From assembly GCF_023656415.1 (NCBI RefSeq), contig NZ_JAMOIL010000014.1, positions 1 to 64,000 of the forward strand: 64,000 nucleotides of DNA. Direction: 5' to 3'. Positions 16,517 through 25,227 of the stretch are shown piece after piece (position 1 is the stretch's first letter; each line of letters starts with the position of its first letter). Source of the DNA: Nocardioides bruguierae (GTDB lineage Bacteria > Actinomycetota > Actinomycetes > Propionibacteriales > Nocardioidaceae). The notes below the pieces were generated by a model, which was not told where the DNA came from, did not search any database, and worked only from the letters and a program-made list of their open reading frames with translations. The position numbers and the translations under genes are program-made.

Positions 16517-17217
16517 CGGGCACCCGCCTCGGGGGAGTGGACGACCATCTCGGCGCGGCTGGGGTCGAAGCCGTTGCACGGGTTGTTGACCTGCGGGCAG
16601 TTGGAGACCAGCACGAGGGTGTCGGTCTCGGCGCGCAGCGCGAGGCTCAGCCCGGGGGCGGAGATGCCGTCGACGATGCCGAGCGCGCCGTCGGGGTCGA
16701 CCGGCACGTTCATGTACCAGTTGACGTTGGAGACGTGGTCGCGCTTGCCCAGGCCGTAGCGCGAGGCCTCGTTCATGAAGTTGTCGGCGCAGGCGTGCTG
16801 GGCGCGGGTGTGGTGGCCGTAGCGCAGGGTGTTGGACTCCTGGCTGCAGGCGCCACCGAGGGTGTCGTGGCGGCCGACCTCGTCGGCGACCACGGTGAGC
16901 AGCGGGCCCCCCTCGTTGTCGAGGAGGACCGAGCCGGTGGTGAGGAAGACCCCGCCGGCCGCGGCCAGGGTGGCCTGCGCGGAGTAGGCGCGGGCGGTGT
17001 CCGGCCAGGCGAACGCGAGGAAGTCGACGGCCTGGTTGCCGTCGACGTCCACGATCGTGAGGACCTCACCGGCGCGCAGCACGCGGGACCACGGTGCCCG
17101 GGCGGCGACGAGCTCGCGGTGGGTCTCGGTCAGGCCGGCGAGGTGCCCGCCGGTCAGGGTCGCGGGGGTGTGGGCGTCGCGGGGGGTCAGCGTGCCCGGG
17201 TCGGTGGTCGTGCTCAT
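16513..17217 (-). CDS. DUF1989 protein, urea carboxylase-associated protein 2 type (probable carboxyguanidine deiminase subunit)
   Basis: 234 residues. Members of this family accompany 'urea carboxylase' genes and have been shown in other bacteria to form a heteromeric carboxyguanidine deiminase that releases ammonia and gives allophanate. Visible signatures are IVDVDGNQAVDFLAF (~55), GGACSQESNTLRYG (~120), the strongly conserved RYGLGKRDHVSNVNWYMNVP (~165) and NCPQVNNPCNGFDPS near the end. Start and stop both overlap neighbours by ATGA. No signal peptide, so cytosolic. Assignment as a deiminase rests on family knowledge and gene order, not on catalytic residues I can verify. Confidence 0.88.
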   Translation of the reverse strand: MSTTTDPGTLTPRDAHTPATLTGGHLAGLTETHRELVAARAPWSRVLRAGEVLTIVDVDGNQAVDFLAFAWPDTARAYSAQATLAAAGGVFLTTGSVLLDNEGGPLLTVVADEVGRHDTLGGACSQESNTLRYGHHTRAQHACADNFMNEASRYGLGKRDHVSNVNWYMNVPVDPDGALGIVDGISAPGLSLALRAETDTLVLVSNCPQVNNPCNGFDPSRAEMVVHSPEAGAR

Positions 17218-18050
17218 GCGAGGCCACGTCCCTTCAGGTGGTCGAGGGTGTTCTCGAAGGCGCGGCGGCCCTCGGGGGAGGCGGACCAGAGGTCGTCGTC
17301 GGGCGCGGTGGGTGCTCCGCGCCACGCGAGGACGTCGAGCGGGCCGCTGGTGAACTCCTGGCGCGGGTCCAGCGGGTGGGCGGTGTTGGCGAGCAGCAGG
17401 ATCGCGGGCATCTCCAGGCGGAGCGTGACGCTCGCCCCGGCGCCGGCCGACCCCTGCCAGACGCCGCGCCCCGCCTCGTCCACGCGCACGCCCTGGAAGA
17501 AGGAGACGCAGCCGGGCAGGTCGCGGCGGCCGAGGCCGTTCTTGGTGGCGCCGAGGACGAACAGCTCGCGGCCGGCCGGGGTGGGGCCCTGCGGAGAGCC
17601 GTCGCCGTAGCGCGCGGCGTTGGCGGCCTGGGTGGTCGTGCCGAAGACGGCGTCGTGGTGGCCGCTGGTGTCGTCCACCAGGCTGGCCAGGACGCGGGCC
17701 TGGTCGGAGAGGAGCAGCTGGCCCGTCCCGGAGTAGACCTGCCACTGCACCTTCACCGTGTCGGCGACGTTGAGCCGCTCCCACGGTGAGGTGGCCGAGT
17801 GGAGGAGCACCGAGGCGCACGCGTCGCCGGTGAGGTCGGTCAGCCGCAGGTGGGTGCCGCGCTCCAGGACGCGATGGCCGTAGCCGCCGCCGGCGATCCG
17901 CTCGGACCACACGACGTCGCTGCTCGCGACCTGGTCGGGCAGGGGGCTGGTCGTGCGCGCGGCGGGCACGGTGGGCATCGTCTCGACGACGGTCCCCTCC
18001 TGGGCCCGGGCGTGGGACCGGGCGCCGGCTGTGGTCGCGGTGCTGCTCAT
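17214..18050 (-). CDS. DUF1989 protein, urea carboxylase-associated protein 1 type (probable carboxyguanidine deiminase subunit)
   Basis: 278 residues, somewhat longer than many relatives because of a ~35-residue polar N-terminus. The core runs from VVWSERIAGGGYGHRVLERG (~48) through LTDLTGDACASVLLHSA, DTSGHHDAVFGTTTQ (~128) to RDLPGCVSFFQGVRVDE (~178). It is first in the four-gene unit, start ATG 18050 with GGAGG 6-10 nt upstream. Partner of the next gene in carboxyguanidine deamination by inference. A 20-bp imperfect palindrome in its leader (18070-18089) is the likely operator for the divergent TetR protein. No guanidine riboswitch-like leader was recognised. Confidence 0.88.
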   Translation of the reverse strand: MSSTATTAGARSHARAQEGTVVETMPTVPAARTTSPLPDQVASSDVVWSERIAGGGYGHRVLERGTHLRLTDLTGDACASVLLHSATSPWERLNVADTVKVQWQVYSGTGQLLLSDQARVLASLVDDTSGHHDAVFGTTTQAANAARYGDGSPQGPTPAGRELFVLGATKNGLGRRDLPGCVSFFQGVRVDEAGRGVWQGSAGAGASVTLRLEMPAILLLANTAHPLDPRQEFTSGPLDVLAWRGAPTAPDDDLWSASPEGRRAFENTLDHLKGRGLA

Positions 18051-18069
18051 CGAGGCTCCTCCAGTGGCT

Positions 18070-18089
18070 TTTCGGTTGATCGACAGAAA
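18070..18089. promoter_or_regulatory. Putative TetR operator upstream of the guanidine/urea operon
   Basis: TTTCGGTTGATCGACAGAAA is a 20-bp palindrome with two mismatched pairs, 20 nt from the first start codon of the operon and 160 bp from the TetR gene. It shares the GATCGA core with the sites at 18936-19042. Confidence 0.5.
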
Positions 18090-18249
18090 CTCTGCGCCGC
18101 GTGTGGTTCGACGGCGTCACCGACGTGTTAACTCCGCGTTGCGGTGCCCGGTCGGGCGGTGCTCGAGCGAGGCGCGGTGCGTGACCGGCCGAGGTGGCCG
18201 GGGCCGGTTGCTGACACACCGCACGTGGGGTGCCGGATAGGTTGCGGGG

Positions 18250-18930
18250 GTGGGTGAGCAGCAGGCGGAGGAGAAGCCGCGACGGCGCGGACGGCCTCGC
18301 AAGGCCTCGTCGGTCAGCGGTCTGGGCACGGAGGAGGACATCCTCGTCTCGGCGGCGAAGCAGTTCAGCGAGGTCGGCTTCGGCTCGACGTCCACCTACG
18401 CGATCGCACAGGGTGCCGGCATCTCCCAGGCCACGATGTACCACCACTTCGGCGGCAAGCACGCGATCCTGCTGGCGCTCCTGCTGCGCACCGTCGAGCC
18501 GTCGGTGGCCTACGCGGACGGCCTCGCCGGCGCCGAGGGGACGGCGGCGGCCCGACTGTGGGCGCTGTGCGCCTACGACGCCCGGCTGCTGGCCTCCGGC
18601 GAGACCAACCTGGGCTCGCTCTACCTGCTGCCCGAGCTGGGCGACGAGCGGTTCGCGTCGTTCCACGCCCAGCGCGACCGCCTCGCGGGCGTCTACGCCG
18701 GGCTGGTCGCCGCACTGGTGGCGGAGCAGGGGGTGGCCGAGGGTGCCGGGGAGCTCGCCGACCTGGTCTTCGGCCTGGTCGAGTCGGTGATCCTGCGGCG
18801 CCGGGACGCCGGCGTGGCGCCGGGTCGCGAGGTCACCGACCGGATCGCCGACGCGGCGTTGCGAGTCGTGGGCCTGGACGCCGACGCCGTCGCCGCCGCG
18901 CGCGAGGCGGGTGCCGCCCTCGTTCCGTAG
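18250..18930 (+). CDS. TetR-family transcriptional regulator
   Basis: 226 residues. The N-terminal RRRGRPRK is a basic tail, followed by the TetR helix-turn-helix: ILVSAAKQFSEVGFGSTSTY then AIAQGAGISQATMYHHFGGKHAIL (residues ~30-78). The C-terminal ligand domain is unassignable. The GTG start is 6 nt after TAGGTT (18238-18243) with no SD, suggesting a leaderless message. It stands between the divergent guanidine/urea operon and a downstream SSS transporter; palindromes containing GATCGA lie in front of both, so it probably represses both and is relieved by the nitrogen substrate or a derivative. Confidence 0.88.
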   Translation: MGEQQAEEKPRRRGRPRKASSVSGLGTEEDILVSAAKQFSEVGFGSTSTYAIAQGAGISQATMYHHFGGKHAILLALLLRTVEPSVAYADGLAGAEGTAAARLWALCAYDARLLASGETNLGSLYLLPELGDERFASFHAQRDRLAGVYAGLVAALVAEQGVAEGAGELADLVFGLVESVILRRRDAGVAPGREVTDRIADAALRVVGLDADAVAAAREAGAALVP

Positions 18931-18935
18931 CCGTT

Positions 18936-19042
18936 ATTTCGATCGAACGACCGAATTAACAGACCTGTTGCCTGCCGCGTACGCCCGACGAAACATCCGG
19001 GCGGCGCAATGGGACGCACCACGCCGGTCGCTCGATCGAAAA
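18936..19042. promoter_or_regulatory. Inverted pair of putative TetR sites before the transporter
   Basis: ATTTCGATCGAACGACCG at 18936-18953 recurs on the opposite strand at 19025-19042 (16 of 18 bases equal). The pair spans the promoter zone between the TetR stop and the SSS transporter start at 19119. The rest of this 188-bp gap shows no gene. Confidence 0.55.
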
Positions 19043-19118
19043 GGCGCCGGGCTCACCGTCGAGCCCCGGGCGCGTCGAGGCCGCTTCCGGCGACGTCCTC
19101 CAGCCAGGAGCCCAGCCC

Positions 19119-20615
19119 ATGATCATCACCGGAGTAGCCCTCACGGTCCTGCTCGTGCTCGTCGTCGGCATCGCGGTCGCCCGCAAGGTCGACGGCGACT
19201 CGGCCAACTACCTCGTCGCCGGCAGGTCCCTCGGCGTGCCGCTCGTGGCGGTCGCGCTGACCACCGCCGCCGTCGACTCCAACGCCACGGTCGGCAACAC
19301 CGACCTCACGGGCACGTTCGGCTTCTGGGCCGGTGCCTCGCTGGCGCTCGGTCTCGCCCTCTGCCTGCTGCTGGCGGGCCTGTTCCTGGCCAAGCCCATG
19401 AACCGCATGGGCCTGTTCACCCTCGGCGACTTCTTCGCCAAGCGCTACGGCCGCCGTGTCGAGGTGGTCGCCTCGGTGCTGATGATCTTCGCCTTCACGA
19501 TCCTGCTCGCCGGCAACCTCGTGGCGATGGGCTTCCTCTTCGAGTACTTCACCCCGCTGGGCTACCAGGTGGGCGTGGTGCTCGCCGTGGTGCTCATCCT
19601 CGCCTACACGATCGGTGGGGGTCTCTACTCGGACGCGTACACCGCCGTCATCCAGGCCGTCATCACCGTGGTGGGCACCCTCGCCCTGTTCGGCTGGGTC
19701 GCCGTCTCCTACGGCATCGAGATCGCTCCGGGCATGGGCCCGTTCGACCTCGAGCAGCTGACCAGCAGCGAGCTCGGCGCGCCGATCAACTGGGCGACGC
19801 TGATCAGCCTCGGCATCGGCGACCTGGTGGCCATCGACTTCATGCAGCGCATCTTCGCCGCCAGGTCGCCCGAGGCCGCGCAGAAGGCCTGCTTCATCGG
19901 CGCCGGCGCCACCGCGGTGATCGGCACGCTCTGGGCGCTGATCGCGCTCACCGCGTCCTCGGTGCTGGGGCTGGACGCCGCGAACGGCCCGATCGTCTAC
20001 CAGCTTCTCGACGGACCGGCCCCCGCGATCCTCGCCGTGCTGACCCTCTCCGGCATCGTCGCCGCCTCGTTCTCCACCGCCTCCGGCGCCATCCTGGCCA
20101 CGTCCGCCGTGGCCGTGCGCAACATCGTCGGCATCCGCCGCGAGGTGGAGCCCGGCCACCACGACCCGCTGCTGCGCTGGACGCGCGTGGCCATGCTCCC
20201 GGTCGTCGCGATCGGCGTGCTGCTGGCCATCCGTGTCTCCCAGACCGGCATCCTGCTGACCCTCGCGTTCGACCTGATGCTCGCCTGCCTGGCCGTCCCG
20301 TTCATCGTGGGCGTCTTCTGGCGGCGGGGCACCACCGCCGGCACGCTCGCCGCGTGCGGGGTCGGCTTCGTGGTCCGCGCCGTCCTGCTGGTGCTCACCC
20401 CGACGCTCTACGGGGTGCCCAACGACCTGCTCTACGTGAGCAACGACGTCGTCGGGATCGGGATGGACGGGTGGGCCACGCTCCTGTCCTTCGCCGTCGG
20501 CGCCCTCACCTACGTCGGGGTCAGCCTGCTCACCTCCAACGCCGACCACGAGGAGGACGTCCTCGCGCTCGACCGCTTCGAGGTGGACCGGCGCGAGCCG
20601 GACCCGATCGGCTGA
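19119..20615 (+). CDS. Sodium:solute symporter (SSS family), probable urea/guanidine-type substrate
   Basis: 498 residues with about 13 hydrophobic helices. SSS proteins couple Na+ entry to uptake of small solutes. The start has AGGAG 9 nt upstream. Recognisable parts are NYLVAGRSLGVPLVAVALTTAAVDSNATVGN in helices 1-2, GLFTLGDFFAKRYGRR (~95), LAYTIGGGLYSDAYTAVIQ (~170), and LSGIVAASFSTASGAILATSAV (~310), where the conserved Ser/Thr ligate Na+. The gene context (TetR plus the guanidine/urea operon) suggests it imports that nitrogen source. Substrate is inference. Convergent with the PAP2-kinase gene, 18 bp away. Confidence 0.88.
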   Translation: MIITGVALTVLLVLVVGIAVARKVDGDSANYLVAGRSLGVPLVAVALTTAAVDSNATVGNTDLTGTFGFWAGASLALGLALCLLLAGLFLAKPMNRMGLFTLGDFFAKRYGRRVEVVASVLMIFAFTILLAGNLVAMGFLFEYFTPLGYQVGVVLAVVLILAYTIGGGLYSDAYTAVIQAVITVVGTLALFGWVAVSYGIEIAPGMGPFDLEQLTSSELGAPINWATLISLGIGDLVAIDFMQRIFAARSPEAAQKACFIGAGATAVIGTLWALIALTASSVLGLDAANGPIVYQLLDGPAPAILAVLTLSGIVAASFSTASGAILATSAVAVRNIVGIRREVEPGHHDPLLRWTRVAMLPVVAIGVLLAIRVSQTGILLTLAFDLMLACLAVPFIVGVFWRRGTTAGTLAACGVGFVVRAVLLVLTPTLYGVPNDLLYVSNDVVGIGMDGWATLLSFAVGALTYVGVSLLTSNADHEEDVLALDRFEVDRREPDPIG

Positions 20616-20633
20616 GCGCGGCGTCGGCGCTGG

Positions 20634-22343
20634 TCAGGAGGGGGTCGAGGCGCCGGCGGTCAGCCGGGCGTTCACCTTGGCCGCGACCGCCCAGGGGGTG
20701 ACGCGCTCCCCGGGCACCCGCACCAGGAGCTCACCCGGCAGGCAGGTCATCTCGAGCTCGCGACCTTCGCCGCACGGGTCGCCGTCGAGCTGGCGCGGCA
20801 CCGCGCTGGCCGAGCGCAGGGTGATGGTGCGGCCGGTCATCCGGTTCACCAGGTCGTCGGTGTGCCGCTGGCGCAGCAGCACGCGCGCGGCCAGCGGCAC
20901 CCACGACAGCAGGCCGCGCGGGTAGAGCAGCACGACGTCGAGCCGGCCGTCGTCGATGGTGGCGTCGGGCAGCAGCGGCATGCCGGCGGTGAGGTAGCCG
21001 ACGTTGCCCACCACGGCCATCCGGGCGCGGTGGGTGGTGAACTCCCCGCCGTCCACGGAGATCTCCAGCTTGATGGTGGGGAACATCGAGGCCTTGATGC
21101 CGGAGAAGACGTAGGCCAGCCAGCCGACGCGGGCCTTGAACTCCTCGTTGACGCTCTCCATGATCGCCGCGTCCAGCCCCATGCCGGCCATGACGAGGAA
21201 GTGCGTCTCCTCCAGGCCGTCCCCGCGCACCGCGACCAGGTCGACCGCCTTGGTCTCCCCGCCCAGCGCGCACTCCAGCGCGGGGCGCCGGTACAGCGGG
21301 ATGTCGAGGTTGCGGGCCAGCAGGTTGCCGGTGCCGGCCGGCACGATGCCCACGGGCACGCCGGTGCCCGCCATGGTCGCGCACACCTCGCGCACGGTGC
21401 CGTCGCCGCCGCAGACCAGCACCAGCTCGGCGCCGTCGCGCAGGGCGGCCCGGGTCATGCCGTGGCCGGGGTCCTCGACCGTGGTCAGGTAGACGCGGGG
21501 CGGGGCCCAGCCGCGGGTCGCGGCCATGCCGGCGACCATCTCCACGAAGGCGTCGGGGTCGGAGACCTTCACCGGGTTCAGGACGACGGCCAGCGGCCGC
21601 CCCTGCGCGACCGGCTCGCCCGCCTCGTCCTGGGTGCCGGGGGTGGGGGTCTCGCCGCGGCGGGTGCCGCCCTGCGGCGGGTAGAGCGCGACCGCCACGA
21701 GCACGGCGCCGACGCCCAGCAAGGTGCCGGCCACGGTGTCGGAGGGGTAGTGCCGCCCGAGCAGCACCCGGTCGAGGCAGACCACGACCTGGATGACGGC
21801 CAGCACGCCCAGCAGCACCCGCCGGCCGAGGACCGACGGCACCGCGACCAGCACCACGAGGGCCAGCAGCGCCACGAGCGCCCCGGTGCCAGAGGCGTGG
21901 CCGGACGGGAAGGAGCCGGACTCCAGGAACCCGTCGGTGTTCTGCCACGCCGGCCGCTCGCGGCCGTAGGTCACCTTGAGCAGCGAGGTCAGCCGGCCCA
22001 CCACGAGCGGGGTGATGACGGTGATGATCGCCAGCCGGCCGCGGCCCAGCGCCAGGAGGGCGATCGCGAGCAGCACGACCATCGTGGTGATGCCCGAGGG
22101 GGAGAAGACGTCCTCGATGGTGAGCAGGACCCGGAACATCGCCTCGTCGTCCGGGGAGACCCACACGGTGTCGCCGGCGCCGGCGGCGAGCGAGTCCAGC
22201 CAGGTCACCGGCGGCCAGCCCTGCCCCTGGAACAGCCCCACCAGGGCCAGGACGACCCAGCAGGCGAGGCCCCACGCACCGATCCGCAGACGCTGGCGGG
22301 GGGCCAGGGGAGCGGTCGGGGGAGCGGTCAGGGGAGCGGCCAC
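20634..22343 (-). CDS. Fused PAP2 phosphatase and diacylglycerol kinase-like lipid kinase
   Basis: 569 residues from the GTG at 22343 (start tentative; no SD). The N-terminal half (~1-250) has about six membrane helices and the three PAP2 phosphatase motifs: KVTYGRERP (~115), SFPSGHASG (~135) and RVLLGRHYPSD (~195). The C-terminal half (270-569) is a diacylglycerol kinase catalytic domain with VLVCGGDGTVREV (~345) and VPAGTGNLLARNLDIP (~370). One half removes and the other adds a phosphate on lipids, so the fusion may tune phosphatidate or polyprenyl-phosphate pools at the membrane. Such fusions are known in actinobacteria; the physiological substrate is unknown. Confidence 0.88.
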   Translation of the reverse strand: MAAPLTAPPTAPLAPRQRLRIGAWGLACWVVLALVGLFQGQGWPPVTWLDSLAAGAGDTVWVSPDDEAMFRVLLTIEDVFSPSGITTMVVLLAIALLALGRGRLAIITVITPLVVGRLTSLLKVTYGRERPAWQNTDGFLESGSFPSGHASGTGALVALLALVVLVAVPSVLGRRVLLGVLAVIQVVVCLDRVLLGRHYPSDTVAGTLLGVGAVLVAVALYPPQGGTRRGETPTPGTQDEAGEPVAQGRPLAVVLNPVKVSDPDAFVEMVAGMAATRGWAPPRVYLTTVEDPGHGMTRAALRDGAELVLVCGGDGTVREVCATMAGTGVPVGIVPAGTGNLLARNLDIPLYRRPALECALGGETKAVDLVAVRGDGLEETHFLVMAGMGLDAAIMESVNEEFKARVGWLAYVFSGIKASMFPTIKLEISVDGGEFTTHRARMAVVGNVGYLTAGMPLLPDATIDDGRLDVVLLYPRGLLSWVPLAARVLLRQRHTDDLVNRMTGRTITLRSASAVPRQLDGDPCGEGRELEMTCLPGELLVRVPGERVTPWAVAAKVNARLTAGASTPS

Positions 22344-22493
22344 GGGGACGAGTATGCCGAGGTCCGCGGCGGCGTGCGCACGTCCCCGGGCCCGTGCGCC
22401 GCGTGGTGTCGGGCGCACCGTTCTCCACAGGCGCGGCGCGGCCTGGGGAATCCGAGGTGAGCGGTGACGGCTCCGGCGGCTAGCCTCGGGGGC

Positions 22494-23810
22494 ATGATCG
22501 ACCCCAAGGTCCTGCGCGACGACCCCGACCGCGTCCGTGCCTCGCTCGCCAAGCGCGGCCTCTCCGACGAGGTGGTCGACCGCTCCCTGGCCGCGGACGC
22601 CGCCCGCCGTGCCGCCATCGCCGAGTTCGAGTCCAAGCGCGCCGAGCAGAAGTCGATGGGCAAGCAGGTCGCCCAGGCCAAGGGGGACGAGAAGGCCGAG
22701 CTGCTGGCCCGCACCAAGGCGCTCGCCGCCGAGGTGAAGGCTGCGGAGGCCGCCCAGAAGGAGGCCGAGGAGACCTGGAACGAGTGCCTCTCCTCGATGC
22801 CGAACCTCACCGCCGAGCCCACCCCGGCCGGTGGCGAGGAGGACTTCGCGCTGCTGGAGACCGTCGGCGAGATCCGTGACTTCGCCGCCGAGGGCTTCAC
22901 CCCGCGCGACCACGTCGAGCTGGGCCGCATGCACGCCGCGATCGACCTCGAGCGCGGTGCCAAGGTCTCGGGCTCGCGCTTCTACTTCTTCACCGGCATC
23001 GGTGCCCGCCTGCACCGCGCGCTGATCGCGATGGCGCTCGACATGGCGCAGGCCAACGGCTTCATCGAGGTCGTCCCGCCGTCGCTGGTCAAGCCGAAGG
23101 CGATGGAGGGCACCGGCTTCCTCGGCCAGGCCGCCGACGACGTGTACCGGATCGAGGGGCAGGACATGTACCTCGTCGGCACCTCCGAGGTGCCGATGGC
23201 CGCCTACCACTCCGAGGAGATCCTGGACGCGGACGCGCTGCCGTTCCGCTACGCCGCGGTCAGCCCCTGCTTCCGCAAGGAGGCCGGCAGCCACGGCAAG
23301 GACACCCGCGGCATCTTCCGCGTGCACTGGTTCGACAAGGTCGAGATGTTCGTCTACACCACGCTGGAGGAGGCGCCGGCCGAGCACGAGCGCCTGCTGG
23401 CGTGGGAGCGGGAGTTCCTCGACGCCCTCGAGCTCTCCTACCGGGTCATCGACGTCGCCGCCGGCGACCTCGGTCTCTCGGCCTTCCGCAAGTTCGACTG
23501 CGAGGCCTGGATCCCGAGCCAGGAGCGGTACCGCGAGGTCACCTCGACCTCGAACTGCACCGACTTCCAGACCCGTCGCCTCGACACCCGCGGTCGCTTC
23601 GCCAAGGACGAGGGCGGCACCAGCACCGGCCCGATCGCCACCCTCAACGGCACGCTGTGCTCGGTGAACCGGCCGATCATCGCCCTGCTCGAGCAGCACC
23701 AGCAGGCCGACGGCTCGGTGCGGGTGCCGCAGGCGCTCCAGCCCTACCTGGGTGGGCTCGAGGTGCTGACCCCCGTCCACCCGGCCACCGCCGACGCGGT
23801 GCAGGCGTGA
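22494..23810 (+). CDS. serS: Seryl-tRNA synthetase
   Basis: 438 residues, full length. It charges tRNA-Ser with serine. The N-terminal coiled-coil arm covers about 30-105; the class II core has motif 2 in [34 protein letters not shown] sequence near 250-280 (here ending RVHWFDKVE) and motif 3 [20 protein letters not shown] near 390. [10 protein letters not shown] (~225) is the serine-binding loop. The ATG lies 7 nt after TAGCCT (22481-22486), so the message is probably leaderless. Two HAD genes, a GNAT gene and a secreted protein follow on the same strand with overlaps or short gaps, forming one unit. Confidence 0.97.
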   Translation: MIDPKVLRDDPDRVRASLAKRGLSDEVVDRSLAADAARRAAIAEFESKRAEQKSMGKQVAQAKGDEKAELLARTKALAAEVKAAEAAQKEAEETWNECLSSMPNLTAEPTPAGGEEDFALLETVGEIRDFAAEGFTPRDHVELGRMHAAIDLERGAKVSGSRFYFFTGIGARLHRALIAMALDMAQANGFIEVVPPSLVKPKAMEGTGFLGQAADDVYRIEGQDMYLVGTSEVPMAAYHSEEILDADALPFRYAAVSPCFRKEAGSHGKDTRGIFRVHWFDKVEMFVYTTLEEAPAEHERLLAWEREFLDALELSYRVIDVAAGDLGLSAFRKFDCEAWIPSQERYREVTSTSNCTDFQTRRLDTRGRFAKDEGGTSTGPIATLNGTLCSVNRPIIALLEQHQQADGSVRVPQALQPYLGGLEVLTPVHPATADAVQA

Positions 23811-24679
23811 GCGAGTCTCCCGTCGCGCAGCGTCCGCTCCCGGCCGTGGGCCCGGACCCGGCCCCCGGCTGGCGCCCGGGCCTGATCGCGCTCGACATCG
23901 ACGGCACCCTGCTGTCGTGGATCGAGGGCTCCGGCCAGACCCACGCCGAGGTCACCGAGCCGGTGCGGGCCGCCGTCCGCCGCGCCATGGACGCCGGCTG
24001 CCACGTCGTCCTGGCCTCGGGCCGCTCCCCGCACGGCATGACGCCGGTCGCCGACATGCTCGGCCTGGGCGCCGACGAGCCGGTCTGGGTCGTGGCGTCC
24101 AACGGTGCGGTGGTCTTCCGCTACCCGCCGATGGAGGTGACCCACGAGCACACCTTCGACGCCGCGGACGCGGTGGCGGCGGTGCTGCGCGAGCACCCGA
24201 ACGCGGTCGTCGCGGTCGAGGACCGCGGCGGCGAGGGCTACCGGGTCTCCGCGCCGTTCCCCGACGGCGAGCTCTCGGGCACGCAGACCATCACCCCGGT
24301 CGAGGAGATCGTGGCCGCCCCGGTCAGCCGCGTCATCGTGCGTGACCCCGAGGCGACCGCACAGGACTTCGTGGACCTGGGCCGACGCCTGGGCCTGCAC
24401 GGCACCGACTACGTCGTCGGCTGGACGGCCTGGCTCGACCTGGCGCCCACCGGCATCTCCAAGGCCTCCGGGCTCGACGAGGTGGCCCGCGACCTCGGGG
24501 TCGACCCGGCCGACACGCTGGCCATCGGCGACGGGCGCAACGACCTGGAGATGCTCGCCTGGGCCGGGCGCGGCGTGGCGATGGGCCAGGCGGTGCCCGA
24601 GGTGGTCGAGGCCGCCGACGCGGTGACCCACCCGGTCACCGAGGACGGCGCCGCGACCGAGATCGGGCGGTACTTCTGA
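23807..24679 (+). CDS. HAD-family hydrolase (Cof-type)
   Basis: 290 residues from a GTG that overlaps the serS stop (GTGA). Cof-type HADs are cytosolic phosphatases of sugar phosphates, flavin intermediates and similar compounds. Motif I is [12 protein letters not shown] (~28), motif [14 protein letters not shown] (~68), the Lys is in [13 protein letters not shown] (~218), and motif [24 protein letters not shown] (~240). The cap lies between residues ~95 and 205. Translationally coupled to serS. Substrate unknown. Confidence 0.88.
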   Translation: MSESPVAQRPLPAVGPDPAPGWRPGLIALDIDGTLLSWIEGSGQTHAEVTEPVRAAVRRAMDAGCHVVLASGRSPHGMTPVADMLGLGADEPVWVVASNGAVVFRYPPMEVTHEHTFDAADAVAAVLREHPNAVVAVEDRGGEGYRVSAPFPDGELSGTQTITPVEEIVAAPVSRVIVRDPEATAQDFVDLGRRLGLHGTDYVVGWTAWLDLAPTGISKASGLDEVARDLGVDPADTLAIGDGRNDLEMLAWAGRGVAMGQAVPEVVEAADAVTHPVTEDGAATEIGRYF

Positions 24680-24699
24680 GCACCCCCGCGCCCGACCCC

Positions 24700-25227
24700 G
24701 TGCTGCGCACGGAGCGGCTGGCGCTGCCGCTGTGGTCGGCCCAGGACGTGGCGGCGCTGCGTGCGGGACGCCGCCACCCCGACTGGCACCCCGACTTCCC
24801 GCGGCGCGACGACCAGGACGCGGCGGTGCTCTGGGTCGAGGGCGACGGCTGGGGGCCGCGCAGCATCGTGCGCGGCCGCACGGTGCTGGGCTCGATCGGC
24901 TGCTTCGGCCCGCCCGAGCCGCACGCCGGCGACGCGGTGCTCGAGACCGAGGTCGGCTACGGCCTCGTGGACGAGGCGCACGGCTACGGCTTCGCCTCCG
25001 AGGCGCTGGCCGGCCTGACGGCGGCCGTCGACGCGCTCGGTGCCTCCGGGGCGTTGCCGGGCGGGGTGCGGCTGCGCGCCGCCGTCCGCCCCGAGAACGC
25101 CGCCTCGCTGAAGGTGCTGGCCCGGTGCGGCTTCACGGGCCTGCGCGGCTCCGACGAGGACGGCCACCTCGTGATGCTCCGGCCGGTTCCGCCCGCGGCC
25201 GCCGTGCGGGATGCTGGTGCCTCGTGA
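24700..25227 (+). CDS. GNAT-family N-acetyltransferase
   Basis: 175 residues from GTG 24700, a RimJ/RimL-like acetyltransferase by layout: LRTERLALPLWSAQDVAALRAG at the N-terminus, GYGLVDEAHGYGFASEALAGL (~95, the acetyl-CoA pyrophosphate loop region) and RPENAASLKVLARCGFTG (~130). These enzymes move acetyl from acetyl-CoA to an amine; the target here is unknown. The start sits 20 bp after the HAD stop with no good SD; an upstream CTG cannot be excluded. Its stop overlaps the start of the second HAD gene. Confidence 0.8.
   Translation: MLRTERLALPLWSAQDVAALRAGRRHPDWHPDFPRRDDQDAAVLWVEGDGWGPRSIVRGRTVLGSIGCFGPPEPHAGDAVLETEVGYGLVDEAHGYGFASEALAGLTAAVDALGASGALPGGVRLRAAVRPENAASLKVLARCGFTGLRGSDEDGHLVMLRPVPPAAAVRDAGAS

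Noticed and set aside
12620..16759. 1379-codon open frame on the plus strand opposite the carboxylase
   Set aside because: Val/Arg/Gly/Asp-rich shadow of the minus-strand gene produced by high GC; no family resemblance, and the minus strand encodes a clear carboxylase with all motifs.
18051..18249. Guanidine (ykkC-type) riboswitch before the carboxylase operon
   Set aside because: Looked for because of the gene content, but no conserved riboswitch elements were recognised by eye; a palindrome and TetR gene explain regulation better. A covariance search would decide.
22344..22493. T-box leader for serS
   Set aside because: The start codon lies 7 nt from a -10 element, leaving no room for a leader, and no T-box sequence is seen.
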